64,000 nt of DNA from Eriocheir sinensis (GCF_024679095.1 NC_066516.1:21442535-21506534); one strand, 5' to 3'. Shown: positions 13,964 to 27,427, numbered from the stretch's first letter. The notes: generated by a model not told the origin, from the letters alone. Numbers and translations: made by a program.

Positions 13964-14448
13964 CCATTTGTGTGTGGGAGAGGGGGAGTTGTGTGTGGAG
14001 GGGAGTTGTGTGGGGAGGAGGGTTGTGTGTGGGGAGGGGAGTTGTGTGGGGAGGGGGTTGTGTGGGGGAGGGGTTGTGTGTGGGGAGGGAGTTGTGTGTG
14101 GGGAGGGGAGTTGTGTGTGGGGAGGGTTGTGTGTGGGGAGGGTTGTGTGTGGGGAGGGGGTTGTGTGTGGGGAGGGGGTTGTGTGTGGGGAGGGAGTTGT
14201 GTGTGGGGAGGGGGGTTGTGTGTGGGGAGGGTTGTGTGTGGGGAGGGGTTGTGTGTGGGGGAGGGGGAGTTGTGTGTGGGGAGGGTTGTGTGGGGAGGGG
14301 TTGTGTGTGGGGAGGGGTTGTGTGGGGGGGAGTGTGTGGGGGAGGGGGGGTTGTGTGTGGGGGAGGGGGAGTTGTGTGGGGGGAGGGGGAGTTGTGTGGG
14401 GGGGAGGGGGGGTTGTGTGTGGGGGAGGGGGAGTTGTGTGTGGGAGGG

Positions 14449-14504
<56 letters not shown>
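13964..14504. repeat. G-rich minisatellite continuing into (GT)n
   Basis: About 28 copies of a 15-20 bp unit, TTGTGTGTGGGGAGGGG, with variable G and A content from 13964 to 14450. Pure GT follows to 14504. Every unit contains two or more G-runs, so the plus strand is strongly G-quadruplex prone. The minus-strand frame (HTTPxP) and plus-strand frames (VGRGVVCG) are repeat artefacts. Confidence 0.9.
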
Positions 14505-14505
<1 letters not shown>

Positions 14506-14579
14506 ACATTTTTATTGCACCGACATAAACATACCGAAGACAAGCAGAAAAAAAGTGAAATATTCATCATGACTGAAAT

Positions 14580-14583
<4 letters not shown>

Positions 14584-14636
<53 letters not shown>
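14584..14636. repeat. (CA)n
   Basis: Pure CA. It is opposite in orientation to the GT at 14451-14504, 80 bp away. Confidence 0.95.
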
Positions 14637-14642
<6 letters not shown>

Positions 14643-15345
14643 GAATGACACATGTATAAGAAAGAAATATCGCATATGTATATATTTGTCGAACATAAAC
14701 AGACGCCCGCCAATATTTTTTTTTTTTTTTGCATTCCACACAAGTTGTCGTAACCACCACCACCACCACCACTAACAACACCACCAGCAACTAAAAACAA
14801 AGATGAAAACAACTACGAGGAGAATTTGCCAAACATCTGTCACTTGGCACACAATTCGACCAACACAAGACAAACAAATAAATGAATACATAAACAAAAA
14901 TATAAAAAAAAATTTGACCTTGATAAAACTAGACTATTCAGCTCACAATGCCATGCTGATTTTCGTTCCCTATTTCCGACAGCACTTCGCAAACTCAAGA
15001 AGGAAGGAAGGAAAGAAAGAAGGAAAGAAAGAAAAACCGCCATTATAAAAGTGGCCTTGGGGAATCTGTAAGCGAGGAGGGCGGAAAGAAAAAAAAATCT
15101 CTTAAAAGGAAATCCCGATGAGAAGGGCGGACGGTATGGTGAATAGAGGAGAGGCGGGAAGGGAGGTGGAAGAGGAGATGGGAGAGAGATGGATGGATGG
15201 ATATGGCTTGGAAAGGGGGGAGAAGGGAGAGGAAGGAGGAGGAGGAGATGTGAAGATGAACGGATAATGGTCGGGTTGGGGTGAGGGAGAGGAGGAAAGG
15301 GAGGAAACGAGAGGGTAATGGAGGAATGATGTATGTGGAGGGAAG

Positions 15346-15560
15346 GGTTGTTGATGTTGATGAAGTTGATGATGTTGTTGATGTTGATGTTACAGTTGAT
15401 TTTGTTGTTGTTGCTGCTTGGATGCGATATCAATGTTTTACGGTTGTTATTATCGTTGTTGCAGTCGTTAAATGTTTTTGGCACATACTTTTTTATAATG
15501 GTGCTGATGGCTGTGTTGGCAGTAGTTAATGTCGTTGTTGTCATCATTGTTTTGTTGTTC
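15346..15560. repeat. imperfect TTG/TTGATG repeats
   Basis: GTTGATGTTGATGAAGTTGA and related trinucleotide sequence. Its reverse (CAA/CAT) gives Asn/Ile-rich false frames. Confidence 0.6.
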
Positions 15561-15800
15561 TTTGCTGTAGTCTACATTAGCGTGAGAGAGAGGGGACATT
15601 CCTTGGACCACCTGCGTCGTGACATCAATATTTCTACGTTAATGTAGGGTGAGGAGGAAGGCCCCTGCCAACCTTGCGGCGGCGGGGAGGGGTGAGGGTG
15701 GCGGGGTGGGGGTGGCGGGGGCGACGACCTGAGTTATGCAAGGCAGAGCGCGGCTTTTTGTGGCGCTTCCTTGCCGATGTGGGCCGCTGAAGGAACAGAA

Positions 15801-16110
<310 letters not shown>

Positions 16111-16979
16111 CAATAATATAGAAATTCCAATTATCATTATTTGTGATTATTATTTTGACAATTATCTTTTATATGGTTCTTATTTCGTTTGGCTGACTGT
16201 TGGCAAGGAATGTGACACAGTTTTCAATGCCAGAAACAAATAGTAGTAAACAAAACACATTAACGGCATTTTTCCCCTCGTAACAGGCGAGCGTAAAGTA
16301 ATACCCGGGAAGCAAAACAAATTTGTACTATTCCATTTATGAAAAGTTTCGTCACGCACAACAACAACAGCCACCCAGCGATAAAGGCTATAAATGGGTA
16401 AATGGCCGGGCTATTTACGCCCTCTCATCCAACCTTGTCATCCTTTTAAACACTTTCTTCCTCCACCAGACCTACACGCCTTTTTATGTGGCGACGAGGC
16501 GTAGAGTTCGTTGGGTTAGGCGGAGAGAAAGGTAACACAAGGTTATAGAGAGAGCGAGAGAGTACCGGCCCACCAGAGAGAGAGGAGTCGGGGCAGGTGA
16601 AGGGGACGGGTGAGTGGGGGGACGGGTGAAGAGGGGGACATGTGGAGGGGAGGGGGCAGGGGAAGGAGGGGGTCAAGTGAAGGAGGGGGGTCAAGTGAAG
16701 GGGAGGAAGGTGAGAGTGGGGCGGTTACCTGATAGCGAGCAGATGATTGATGAAAAATAATGTGATGAGTCATGGAGAGGTAACCAGGTGTCCATGAGGA
16801 GGAGGAGGTGGAGGTGGAGGAAGAGGGAGAGGTAAAATATATGAAAAAAGAGGCAGGGAGAAAAGGATAAGGAGCTGGCGAAGGTGGGAGGATGAAGAGG
16901 AGAAAAAAAGCGATAGAAAAGGGGGGAAACTGAGAAAAGAAAAGGAGAATGTAATGAAAAGTAGGGTGGGGAGAATGAA

Positions 16980-17470
16980 CAAGGAAAACGAGAAAAAAAT
17001 ATGGAGGAGAGGCAGATGGACGAAATAAAAAAAGGAAGGTAAGAAGAGGAAAAGGAACTAGAAAAACGAGAAAAAAATATGGAGGAGAGGAAAAGAAAGA
17101 GGAAAAGGAACAAGAAAAACGAGAAAAAAATATGGAGGAGAGGAAAAGGAAGAGGAAAAGGAACAAGAAAAACGAGAAAAAATATGGAGAAGGAAAAGAA
17201 GAGGCAGAAGGACGATATAAAAAAGGAAAGTAAGAAGAGGAAAAGGAACAAGAAAAACGAGAAAAAATATGGAGGAGAGGAAAAGAAAGAGGAAAAGGAA
17301 CTAGAAAAACGAGAAAAAAATATGGAGGAGAGGAAAAGAAAGAGGAAAAGGAACAAGAAAAACGAGAAAAAATATGGAGAAGGAGAAGGAGAGGCAGAAG
17401 GATGATAAAAACAAGGAAAGTAAGAAGAGGAAAAGGAACAAGAAAAACGAGAAAAAAAACATGGAGTAGG
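16980..17470. repeat. purine satellite with higher-order 52/53/86 period
   Basis: The A(T/C)ATGG motif starts at 16999, 17077, 17130, 17182, 17267, 17320, 17372 and 17459, giving spacings 78, 53, 52, 85, 53, 52 and 87. Short-short-long units therefore form a higher-order repeat of about 190 bp, present twice plus a partial. The unit is AGGAAAAGGAACAAGAAAAA CGAGAAAAAATATGGAGG. Confidence 0.85.
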
Positions 17471-17734
17471 AGAGGCAGATAAACGAAGAATTGACAGAGG
17501 AGGAAGAAGAGGAGGAGGAAGAAGAGGAAGAGGAGTAGGAGGAGAAAGACAAAGGTGATAGAGAAATGAATCAATCGATGGGTGAATGCTGAAGACCCAA
17601 GTCACCACAACACTGTAGCACCCCATCACCTCAACTTCCTCTCCCTCCCCCCCCCCCCTTTCACTCCCTCGTCCCTCCCCCCCCCGGAATGTGAGGAATG
17701 TGTGGTTATGAGAGATGAGTCAATGCATGGCTGG

Positions 17735-17737
<3 letters not shown>

Positions 17738-17784
<47 letters not shown>

Positions 17785-17842
17785 CTTCGAGTGAGAATAG
17801 AAAAGGGAGAGTGAATACCTACATACGTCTTAGGCTACGCGC

Positions 17843-17894
<52 letters not shown>
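17738..17894. repeat. inverted pair (GT)n / (CA)n
   Basis: GT at 17738-17782 and CA at 17845-17894 are complementary and separated by about 62 bp, so a ~45-bp stem could form. Confidence 0.85.
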
Positions 17895-17895
<1 letters not shown>

Positions 17896-18096
17896 GAAAA
17901 CAAATACTTATGATGAAAATATTGATATACTATAGACACCACTTACTACTACTATTACTACTATTACTACAACTGCCCCTGCTACCATACTAATTTTTGT
18001 ACTACCTCTGCTACTAATATTGCTTCTGTCTTTAATCATTACCATTAATATGAATACTACCAATACTTTTTCTACTATTATATACTTTTATTACTA

Positions 18097-18097
18097 T

Positions 18098-18131
<34 letters not shown>
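18097..18131. repeat. (CTA)n
   Basis: Pure CTA run inside a longer ACT/ATT-rich stretch (17940-18130). Confidence 0.8.
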
Positions 18132-18226
18132 GAAGATAATGATAATAACAATAATTTTAATGACAATAACATACATTGACCTGAAACTAAAAATAACAAA
18201 AACAACAAGGGACCTCAACCTACGCA

Positions 18227-18230
<4 letters not shown>

Positions 18231-18296
<66 letters not shown>

Positions 18297-18388
18297 ACAC
18301 TATGTATAGGCCTATCGACGCACCCAATGACAGGGGACCACACAGACCCAGTGACCTCAGCAACACACACACGGGCGGCACTCCCCCA

Positions 18389-18437
<49 letters not shown>

Positions 18438-18469
18438 GTAAATAATCCCCAGTGGAAATGCGCAGGAGG

Positions 18470-18565
<96 letters not shown>

Positions 18566-18587
18566 CATACTGATGGCGAATGTCTGA

Positions 18588-18632
<45 letters not shown>
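18231..18632. repeat. cluster of TC, TC, GA and CA arrays
   Basis: TC 18231-18293, TC 18391-18435, GA 18473-18562 and CA about 18595-18632. The second TC and the GA array are complementary across a 37-bp spacer. Confidence 0.9.
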
Positions 18633-18636
<4 letters not shown>

Positions 18637-19029
18637 AAAGGGCAATGCGCAGGTCCGCCGTTATCCGCCCCTCCCACACGCGTGCCAGCCTCCCTCACCC
18701 CCCCTACCTGGCACCCCTCGGCCCTCCCCCCCTCAACCCCCCACTAGGAACCCCCCTTACGACCCCCCTGAACACTGGACAACGCAGGCGCTAGGAGGGG
18801 TGAGGGAGAACGAAGCACCCCACCCCCCTTTTAACCCCCCTCAGCCCTCCCATAGGCCTACTCTCCTCCCCTCCCTTGATGCCTTCTCCCCACACCCACA
18901 CTGCGTTGCCCTTGGTTCCACTTTCCGCTACATCCTTCCCCCACCCTCCCCACTCTTCTCCCCACTCCTCCCCTACGAAGAGGTCTATGCCCCTTCTCCC
19001 TGACCTTGCCTTGCGTAGCTATATGGGTT

Positions 19030-19700
19030 TGTAGCCGTCCGAGAGGGTGGGTGGGTGTGAGGCTGTTGTTTACGGGGCTGCTGGCTGTGTGGATGGGTTA
19101 AGTGAATGGCTGTGAGCGGTCTGTGAGGTTGGCTGTGACTGTTGGCTGAATGGCTGGATGACTGACTTTGTAGCTGGGTAACTGAATGGCTGTGATTAAC
19201 TGTGTGGTTGGCTGGGTGGCTGGTCGGTTGGGTGGGAGGTTGTTGGCTGTGTGGCTGGTGGATGCATAACTGACTGGCTGTGAGCTACGTGGCTATGTGG
19301 CATATTGAATAGCTGGCTGTATGGCTTCCTGTGCGGCCGACTAAGAGGCTGTTTGACTGGCAGGATGAGTGAATGAATGGCTGTGTGGCTGGGTGAGGGA
19401 TGAATGAGTGGGATGAATATTAATGAGTGACTTAGGAGTGAATGAAGGAGAGAGAAAACTGGTGTGAGAGAGTGAACGAGTGAGGGAGTGAATGGAGGAG
19501 ACAGTAGTAATGAGTGGGTGAAAGTGAGAGTGAATACGTCAATGAATGGCCATGCTTAAGACTGAATGAAGGATAGATAATTAAAGAGTGAGTGAATGAG
19601 TGAAGAATGAATGAGAGAGTAATACTGCGTGAAAGTGAGACTGAGTGAGTGAGTGAGAGTAAGGGACTGAGTGAGTGAATAATACATTAATGAATGGCCA
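19030..19700. repeat. degenerate GGCTG(N)TG and GAGTGAAT repeats
   Basis: 19030-19400 is built of short TGGCTGTGTGG/CTGACTGG variants; 19400-19700 of GAATGAGTGAGTGA variants. Both are old tandem repeats with a 4-bp base period. No gene seen. Confidence 0.7.
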
Positions 19701-19979
19701 TGAAAACGTGGGCAATGTGATGACACTGACAAGAAAGATGAGTTAGAGGAATGAAATTACTTAATATGTATGGCGAAACTTTCCTCCGCTGGGCTGTATA
19801 CGATTCCGATGTTAAAAATGGATAAGGGAAAGAAAAGAATAAGAAAGGAAGAATGGGAAGAGGGAATGAAAGGAAGGGCAAAAAGAGAATAAAAGGAGGA
19901 AAAAGAGAAAAAGGAATGAATAAAAAGGAAAGAAGGGAGAAGAGAAGGGAGATAAGTATTTTGATTAAGACGTAATATA

Positions 19980-20220
19980 TTATAGTCCTCTCTCCCTCTC
20001 TCTTCCTCCCTCTCACTCCGCAGCGGCCCCAGAGACCTCCCGACCTTCACCTTCTCTCTCTCTATCTCCCCCTCCTTCCCTCCCTCCCTCTCTCCCTCTC
20101 TTTCACGTGGTCTTCATTTTCTTCCACCGGTTCCTCCTCCCTCATGGTTCTCCCTGACCTTCACCTCGCCAGCCCCGCCTCTCTCTCTCCCTCTCTTTCT
20201 CTCTCCCTCATGACCTGGCT
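19980..20220. repeat. pyrimidine tract
   Basis: C/T-rich stretch with CTCTCTCCCTC variants. Confidence 0.5.
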
Positions 20221-20796
20221 CCCTCGCTCACACACACACACACACGCCTAAGATTTGTCCCTCAAGTTTTTGGGTACGAAATAAATTGCTGTCATGATTC
20301 TGCATAGTGACGATCTGCATTGACGTGAGGATGAGGAGGAGGAGGAGGAGGGAGAGGAAGGAGGATAAGATAAGGAGGAGGGTGAAGAGAAGGGGAGGGA
20401 AGGGAGGGGAAGGAACGAGGAAAAAGTGAGGAAAAAAGAGGAAGATGATGAGGGAGTAAGATAATTTTGTGGGAGGAGGAGGAGGAGGAAGAGAAGGACA
20501 AGGGAGAGGATGCAAAGATGGATGTGGTTATGGGAGATACGAATACATGAAATTGCAGGAGCGGGAGCAGGAGAAGGAGATAGAGAAGGAAGGTGGAAAA
20601 GGAAAAACTGAGGGAAGTGTTGTAGGAGTAGGAGGAGGAAGATTGGAGGAAAGATTAGAAGGACGAGTAGGAGAAACAAGAAGGAAGAAGAAGAAAAAAA
20701 CGCGAATGCAAGAGAATTAAACCTGAGAACATATTAGTAAATGATGAACAAAAGGAAGCATTAAATAAAGAAGGAAACATACCTGACCTGTAAATG

Positions 20797-20799
<3 letters not shown>

Positions 20800-20833
<34 letters not shown>

Positions 20834-21025
20834 ATCGAGTCAACCAGGCACGTGCAGAGGGAGATAGGGGGAGAAAGGGGGCGTGAGGTGGAGGGAGTAG
20901 AGGGGGGAGGGGGGAGGGGGGGGGGCTATGTATACTCCGGTCGTTACTTTCCTCGTGACCTATGAATCGCTTTGTGTATTTTTTTGGTAAATTTTTCTTC
21001 GTAATGCTAATTCGTACTGCGGTAA

Positions 21026-21070
<45 letters not shown>

Positions 21071-21194
21071 GTACTCATCTTCAACACGTACTCAGTTCCC
21101 TGTTTCCCTATTCTCCGCTTATCCTGCAATTTTCCTGTATCCTCCTCCTCCTCCTCCTCTTCCAAATCCAATGACTTCATACATACTCTCCCTC

Positions 21195-21234
<40 letters not shown>
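20800..21234. repeat. (GA)n and two (TC)n arrays
   Basis: GA about 20800-20832, TC about 21029-21066 and TC about 21199-21234. The GA and the TC arrays are complementary at ~200-370 bp distance. Confidence 0.85.
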
Positions 21235-21237
<3 letters not shown>

Positions 21238-21657
21238 AATAAATCCTCCACTATTCCCTCCAGCTATCCTCCTATTCTTCACTCCCTTCCTTCCTCTCTC
21301 TCTCTCCTACTCCAGTTGCCACGCCCTCCCTTCCCCTACCCTCCTCTCTCCCTCCCTTCACTTCTCCCTATGAGCGTACTCCCTGAACTCCCCACAGATG
21401 CCCTTTAGCTTTGTTACTCCCCCTTCCCTCCCTCTTTCCATTCCCTCCCTCCCTCTCCCTCCCTCCCAGTCTCGTGCCAAGAGAAAGGAAGGCCAGGGAG
21501 GGTGCCGCAGTGCCAGGGTGCCAGGTCCATGGTGCCAGGCGTCCTCCTCCTGCCTCCTGCCCTTTCTCCTCCCTCCATTCTCTCCCGCCCTCCCTCCCTT
21601 CCTTCCTCCTCCACTACCGGCATCCCTCCACTGTCAGCATGACGACTACCAGCTGCC

Positions 21658-21896
<239 letters not shown>

Positions 21897-22127
21897 GCAG
21901 AATTTTGCACTCCCTGACCCTGTGATGAGTTCTGCCGGTTATATTCCTCCTCCTCCTCTTCCTCCTCCTCCTCCTCCTCCTCCTCTTCGCATCCGGCCAA
22001 CATCCATCATTCGGTCGTTCGTTTTCTCCCTAAGTGACTTTTTACGAGTCCCTTTTGGTCTTGAGGTTCATTTCTCCCTCACATTCATTTGTCGTTTACG
22101 TTTGTTCTGGTTTTACTTTTTTTTTTT

Positions 22128-22131
22128 AGTG

Positions 22132-22172
<41 letters not shown>
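22128..22172. repeat. (AGT)n
   Basis: GTAGTAGTA run, followed by 300 bp of T-rich and TCC-rich DNA. Confidence 0.85.
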
Positions 22173-22785
22173 TCATTATCATTTTTACTATTTACTTAAC
22201 TGTTTCATATTAGTTAACTTATTTCGTGTGTTTACTGGGAAGGTTTTTTTTTATATGTGTGTTTTATCTCTCTCATATCATCAACGTGTCATTGTTTTTG
22301 TTAGTTATTTTTTTTCTGTCTCCTTTATCTGCTTTTCCTCTCCTCCTCCTACTCCTCCTCCTCTTATTTTCCTTGTTCCTATCCTTTTTCATCTTCATTT
22401 CCTCATTTCTTTTCCTCCTCTACTTTTTTTATTCCTGCTGTATTTTTCCCTGTTCCTATTATTCTTTCATCTTCTTTTCCTCCTCCTCCTGCTCCCCCTC
22501 CTCCTGCTCCCCCTCCTCCTCCTCCTCCTCCTCCTCTTCCTGTTATTTTCGTACTTCTTTTGCCTCTCTTCACACATTCCTCCACCGTGACGTCATCAGA
22601 CCGTTCCTCCAACCTCCTCCTCCTCTCCTCCTCTTCCCTCCCTATTCCCCTCCCTCCCTTTCTCCCTTTACGTCCCTCCCTTCTCTAGGCTTACCCATCT
22701 CCCCATTCTCTGTATCTCCCCTCTCTTCCTCCTCCTCCTCCTCCTGAAGACTCGTCCACCCGAAAGCCCGATTGAGTTACGTCGC

Positions 22786-22786
<1 letters not shown>

Positions 22787-22868
<82 letters not shown>
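22787..22868. repeat. (TC)n
   Basis: Pure TC, 82 bp. Confidence 0.95.
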
Positions 22869-22872
<4 letters not shown>

Positions 22873-23478
22873 CCTCTTTCCCCTCTTTTTATTTACCTTC
22901 TCTTCTTTCACCACTATAAAAACAACAATTCCTCCTTTCCTCCTTCCTTCCCATCCCCCCTCCTCCTCCTCCTCCTCCTCTTCCCTCCCTCTCTTCTCTC
23001 TCTCCAAGGTCAAGGTCACGAGCGCTAACAACCCGTAACACCTTTTTCCACATTCTTGCTCTTCTTCCTCTTCCACTTCTTCCACTCTTGCTGCCTCTTT
23101 TTATTCCACTTTGCATATTCCGTTCCTCGTCTTTCTGTCTCTTCTTCTCTCTTCGCTTCCACTTCGTTTTCTACTCCACATGACTTTTCCTCCACTTTAC
23201 GCTTCTCTTTTTCCTTCTTTTCATTCCACTTCTCTTCATTTCTTCATTCCCTTCCACTCCCCTGTCCTCCTCTTTCTTCCTCCTCTTCCTTCCTCCTCCT
23301 TCTCATCTTCTCTTCTTTTTCCTATTCATATTTTTCTCTTTTACTTTCAAGTCTACTTCTAACGCATGACAACTTTTACATAATCAAAACAAACATCAAA
23401 GAAAATACATCAAAAAATATACACGCACTGTTATTTTTGTTTTTCCTTTGGACGAGAGAGGAAAAACAAGTTCGCCAG

Positions 23479-23480
23479 AT

Positions 23481-23511
<31 letters not shown>

Positions 23512-23631
23512 TTTTGCATTGCGTGAAAGTTCAAAACACAATTATTACGAGTGGAATTAAAACGCGTTACGCCGCAGGACGCACACGTGTGGAAAGCGGG
23601 CGGGCGCGTGTGTGTGTATTGTTTGTTTGTC

Positions 23632-23668
<37 letters not shown>
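23479..23668. repeat. (TTTA)n and (TTG)n
   Basis: TTTA tetranucleotide at 23479-23514 and TTG trinucleotide at about 23633-23668. Confidence 0.9.
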
Positions 23669-23670
<2 letters not shown>

Positions 23671-23779
23671 CTTGTTTGTCTGGCACCATATGTTTGTTAA
23701 TGTGTTGCCGTGTCACAAAAATGCTCCCTCCCTCTCTTAGCTCTGTTTGTCTGTTTGTTTGTTTTTTTCCTACTTCTGC

Positions 23780-23788
23780 TTCTACTAT

Positions 23789-23819
<31 letters not shown>

Positions 23820-24025
23820 GTTACTACTTACTACTACTACTATTGTTACTACTACTACTACTACTACAACTACTACTACTACTACTATTACCACTACTAC
23901 TACTATTACTACCACGCCACCAACACCAAAGCAAACAACGACAGCATGACTAACAACAACAAAAGTAACAACAATAACAATGACAACAACAACAACAGCA
24001 AAAACAACAACAACAACAGCAATAA
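23780..24025. repeat. (ACT)n then (CAA)n trinucleotide block
   Basis: Imperfect ACT array to about 23912, then AAC/CAA/GCA repeats. It is the source of the Tyr- and Asn-rich false frames. Confidence 0.85.
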
Positions 24026-24804
24026 CGAGGTACTTCAACAGCCGCATAGCCGACCTGTTGCATGAATAAACTCGCAGTAATTAAAAATATATATCTCATT
24101 AGCGGACACATTACGCCAGAAGTGAAATAAAAGTGGATTTTCGGATCATCATCTCTCTATCTACTCCCATTCTCCATCCAGATTCCTCTCCACCTACTCC
24201 TCCTTCCCCCTCCGGCACCACCACCACCACTACACTCTCCTTCTCCCTCCTCCCCCTGCACCAGTTTCTGCGACCTCTACCACTACACAGTTACTCCTGA
24301 GGTTACACACACCGCTGACTAGGAATTCCCCTCTCAATTAAACTCCCACTCTCATCTCCGCCTAATCCACCCTTCCCCTCCCCTCCCACTCCCTTCCCCT
24401 CACGTCCCCTTCCATCCCACGCAACACCAGATAACCAGCAGGCCTCCAGGAAGCTTCTGTGAATCAAACCGGTGACGTCAAAGAGCTGGCTATGACGCAG
24501 TGCAAATTCCGTACCGCGACTGGCTGGGCCGCCGATGCTTTCTCCGGAGATGAGTCGGAGGCGAACCAACCCAGCGCAGCCACGTCACTGCCCGCCCGTA
24601 CAACCCGAACCGGGCCACCGTCTAACGCTAATCTGCTTCCGGAAACTGCAAGGAATTGGCCCCGAGATAAGGCGTGGCGGGTGAAGGCTTCCTGCGACTG
24701 GTGAGGCAACGCGGGGGAAGGTGTTGCGTCGGGGTAATACGAGGAACCTAAACTTGTTGCTGCAGATTCTTGTGAGTGAGGGACGGGTTTGGTTTGGTTT
24801 GGTT

Positions 24805-24904
<100 letters not shown>

Positions 24905-25027
24905 ACCCTCCTCCTCCTCCTCCTCCTCCTCTTCCACTCTACTCCACTCATTCCTCACCCCCCATGCCCCTCACGACTCCCCAATCCCACTTCTCCCAAT
25001 TCATAATGTGGGGCGAGGGAAGTGCGT

Positions 25028-25029
<2 letters not shown>

Positions 25030-25073
<44 letters not shown>
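25030..25073. repeat. (AC)n
   Basis: Pure AC. Confidence 0.9.
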
Positions 25074-25075
<2 letters not shown>

Positions 25076-25419
25076 ACAAAAACAATGCCCACCAGAAGCA
25101 TCTAAACAATGAAATATCGACTCAGGGTCAAAGTAGGAAACTATCGAAGTAATGAACGGGCAGGTAACGGGACGCAGGTGGAAGGAGGGAGGAAGGGAGA
25201 GGAGAGAGGGCAAGGTGGGCGCGGAGAGGAAGATGGACCGGCGGGGAGGGAGGTGAGGGGAGGGGAAGGGAAGGGAAGACCGAGTTGCGAAGGGAGGAGG
25301 ATGGGGGAAGGGGGAAGGGGTAATGGGGACGCTGAATGAAGGGCCAAGTGAGTTCGTCTTACAGAGAGAGAAAAAAGTGTGTTATGATACGAGGAAAAGG
25401 AGGCGGAGAATGTGTTCGT

Positions 25420-25427
<8 letters not shown>

Positions 25428-25471
<44 letters not shown>
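25428..25471. repeat. (GT)n
   Basis: Pure GT. Confidence 0.9.
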
Positions 25472-25475
<4 letters not shown>

Positions 25476-26117
25476 TGCCTCCTCACCCGAGACCGTTGTC
25501 ATAACTTCCTTACGATCATGGACTTCAGAATATAAGAAACTAGCACAAAAAAAACAGAGGCTTGCTGTTTGTATACGTTAAACACACACACACACACACA
25601 CACACTCTTTCACAATCACATCCTAACCTTTATAGCGATTAACAATATAGGCGTCGTTAGTTAACAAGACACGATTATGCAGATCAATACATTAACTAAC
25701 AAACCTTAACCTCAACCCCCCCCCTCCTCCCAACCTCCGCCCCCCCCCAATAGCTACCTCTTCCATCCCGCCATCCCCACCCACCCATCCCCAACCACCT
25801 TCTCCAGCCCCATTCCACCCCACTCCTATTACGCAACGACCCAGCCAGTCAGTCAGGTGGAACGGCAATCAGCAGACAACAACAATAACATTCCACTCAT
25901 TCTGTTGTGTCTCTTTTGCATTACGTCATTCTTGTTGTTGTTGTTGCTGCTGCTGCTGCTGTTGTTGTTGTTTACTGAGTGATCTTTTCGTCCTGGTGAC
26001 AATATCTATTTTTTCGTAGCTTATCATTTCCTTTCTTTTTTTTTCTTTCTTTGATAATATAGTTTTTACAATTTCTTATCAAGGCAGGAAGGTTATGAGT
26101 GATCTGTTTTTCGTCAC

Positions 26118-26452
26118 CCACCACCACCACCACCACCATCACCACCACTACCATCACTACCACCCATGTTATCGTCACCACCACCACCACCATTATCTAC
26201 ATTACTGATCTCCCAATAATCTCACTACGACCACCACCAGCACCACTATTACGAACACCACCATCACCACCACCACTATTAATAAACCACCCTCACTACC
26301 ACTAACGTTCATCCCAGCATCACCACCACTATCACCACCACTACCGTTATTCCCACCGTCACCACCAGCATCATAACTTTGGCTATCACCACCACCACCA
26401 CCACCGCCACCGCCGTTGTTACCACCACCACCGTTAATCTCACCGCCGCCGC
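26118..26452. repeat. imperfect CAC/CAT trinucleotide array
   Basis: CACCAC, CATCAC and CGCCGC variants over ~330 bp. It contains CTCACTACCACTAACGTTCA followed by TCCCAGCA at 26291-26318, repeated at 28425-28452. Confidence 0.8.
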
Positions 26453-26511
26453 CACAGCTGGGTCGGTGCGCATCAAGGTCAAGGTTAAGATGAACTCCGC
26501 CACGCTATAAT

Positions 26512-26513
<2 letters not shown>

Positions 26514-26599
<86 letters not shown>
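26514..26599. repeat. (TC)n
   Basis: Pure TC, 86 bp. Confidence 0.95.
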
Positions 26600-26601
<2 letters not shown>

Positions 26602-26956
26602 CTCCTCCTCCATTAATACTACTTCCCATTCTTCATTCCCCGTAAATTCTTCCTCTCTCCTTCCCTCCCCTCTCCACTGCTTCTTATACCCCCTCACTGC
26701 CTCCCCTCCCCCTTCACTCATAACCCCCCCCCTCATCTCTTCCCCTATCCTTCCCCCCTCTTCAGCTCTCTTTCCATCTATCTACCTGTCTCCACCTGTC
26801 TGTCTCTCTCTACCTGTCCAAACCTTGAAATTCCACTTGACTCACCGTTTTTCTCTCCTAGTTTCCTCCATCTGCCCTTCCTACTGTGTTATGATCATGT
26901 GATTTGTCTCTTTCTCTGCCATCACTCCTGCATACACCTTAGCTTACACTCTATAC

Positions 26957-27220
26957 ATCTCTTATTATTTTCCTTCCTTTCCCTAACACTTCCATACTTT
27001 TTTTATTCTTTTATTTTTCTATCCACGCGCCTTCACAACTCTTCTTCCTTTCCGACTAAACCCTACCTTTCTTTCCTACCTTTTCCCTCATCTCATTATT
27101 TTCCTTCCTTTCCCTAACACTGCCATACTTTTTATCCTTTTCATATCCTATCCACGCGCCCTCACCCTCTACTTCCTTTCCGACCATACCCTACCTTCCT
27201 TTCCTACCATTTCCCTCTTC
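26957..27220. repeat. 131-bp tandem duplication in pyrimidine DNA
   Basis: TTATTTTCCTTCCTTTCCCT followed by AACACT, CCATACTTTTT and ATCCACGCGCC occurs twice, 131 bp apart. Confidence 0.8.
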
Positions 27221-27370
27221 CACTCTATACCTCTCTTACTTCTTTCCTTAAATATCCTCCGGCCTCCAAATGTCTTATCCTTTTCCTTTCCTATCCTCAC
27301 CTCATCCTTCTTCCTTACCTGCCTATTCGCTTCCGTACTTCTTATCCCTCTCCTTACCCAGTCTCTAGCC

Positions 27371-27372
<2 letters not shown>

Positions 27373-27426
<54 letters not shown>
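27373..27426. repeat. (CA)n
   Basis: Pure CA. Confidence 0.9.

Positions 27427-27427
<1 letters not shown>

Noticed and set aside
13508..14775. Gly/Val/Cys-rich frames of up to 354 codons
   Set aside because: Produced by the TTGTGTGTGGGGAGG minisatellite and adjacent GT array.
16543..17629. Phe/Ser/Leu-rich minus-strand frames of more than 300 codons
   Set aside because: Pyrimidine-rich complement of the purine satellite; several overlapping frames are equally open.
23780..23935. Tyr-rich or Val-rich coding repeat
   Set aside because: ACT trinucleotide array open in several frames and on both strands.
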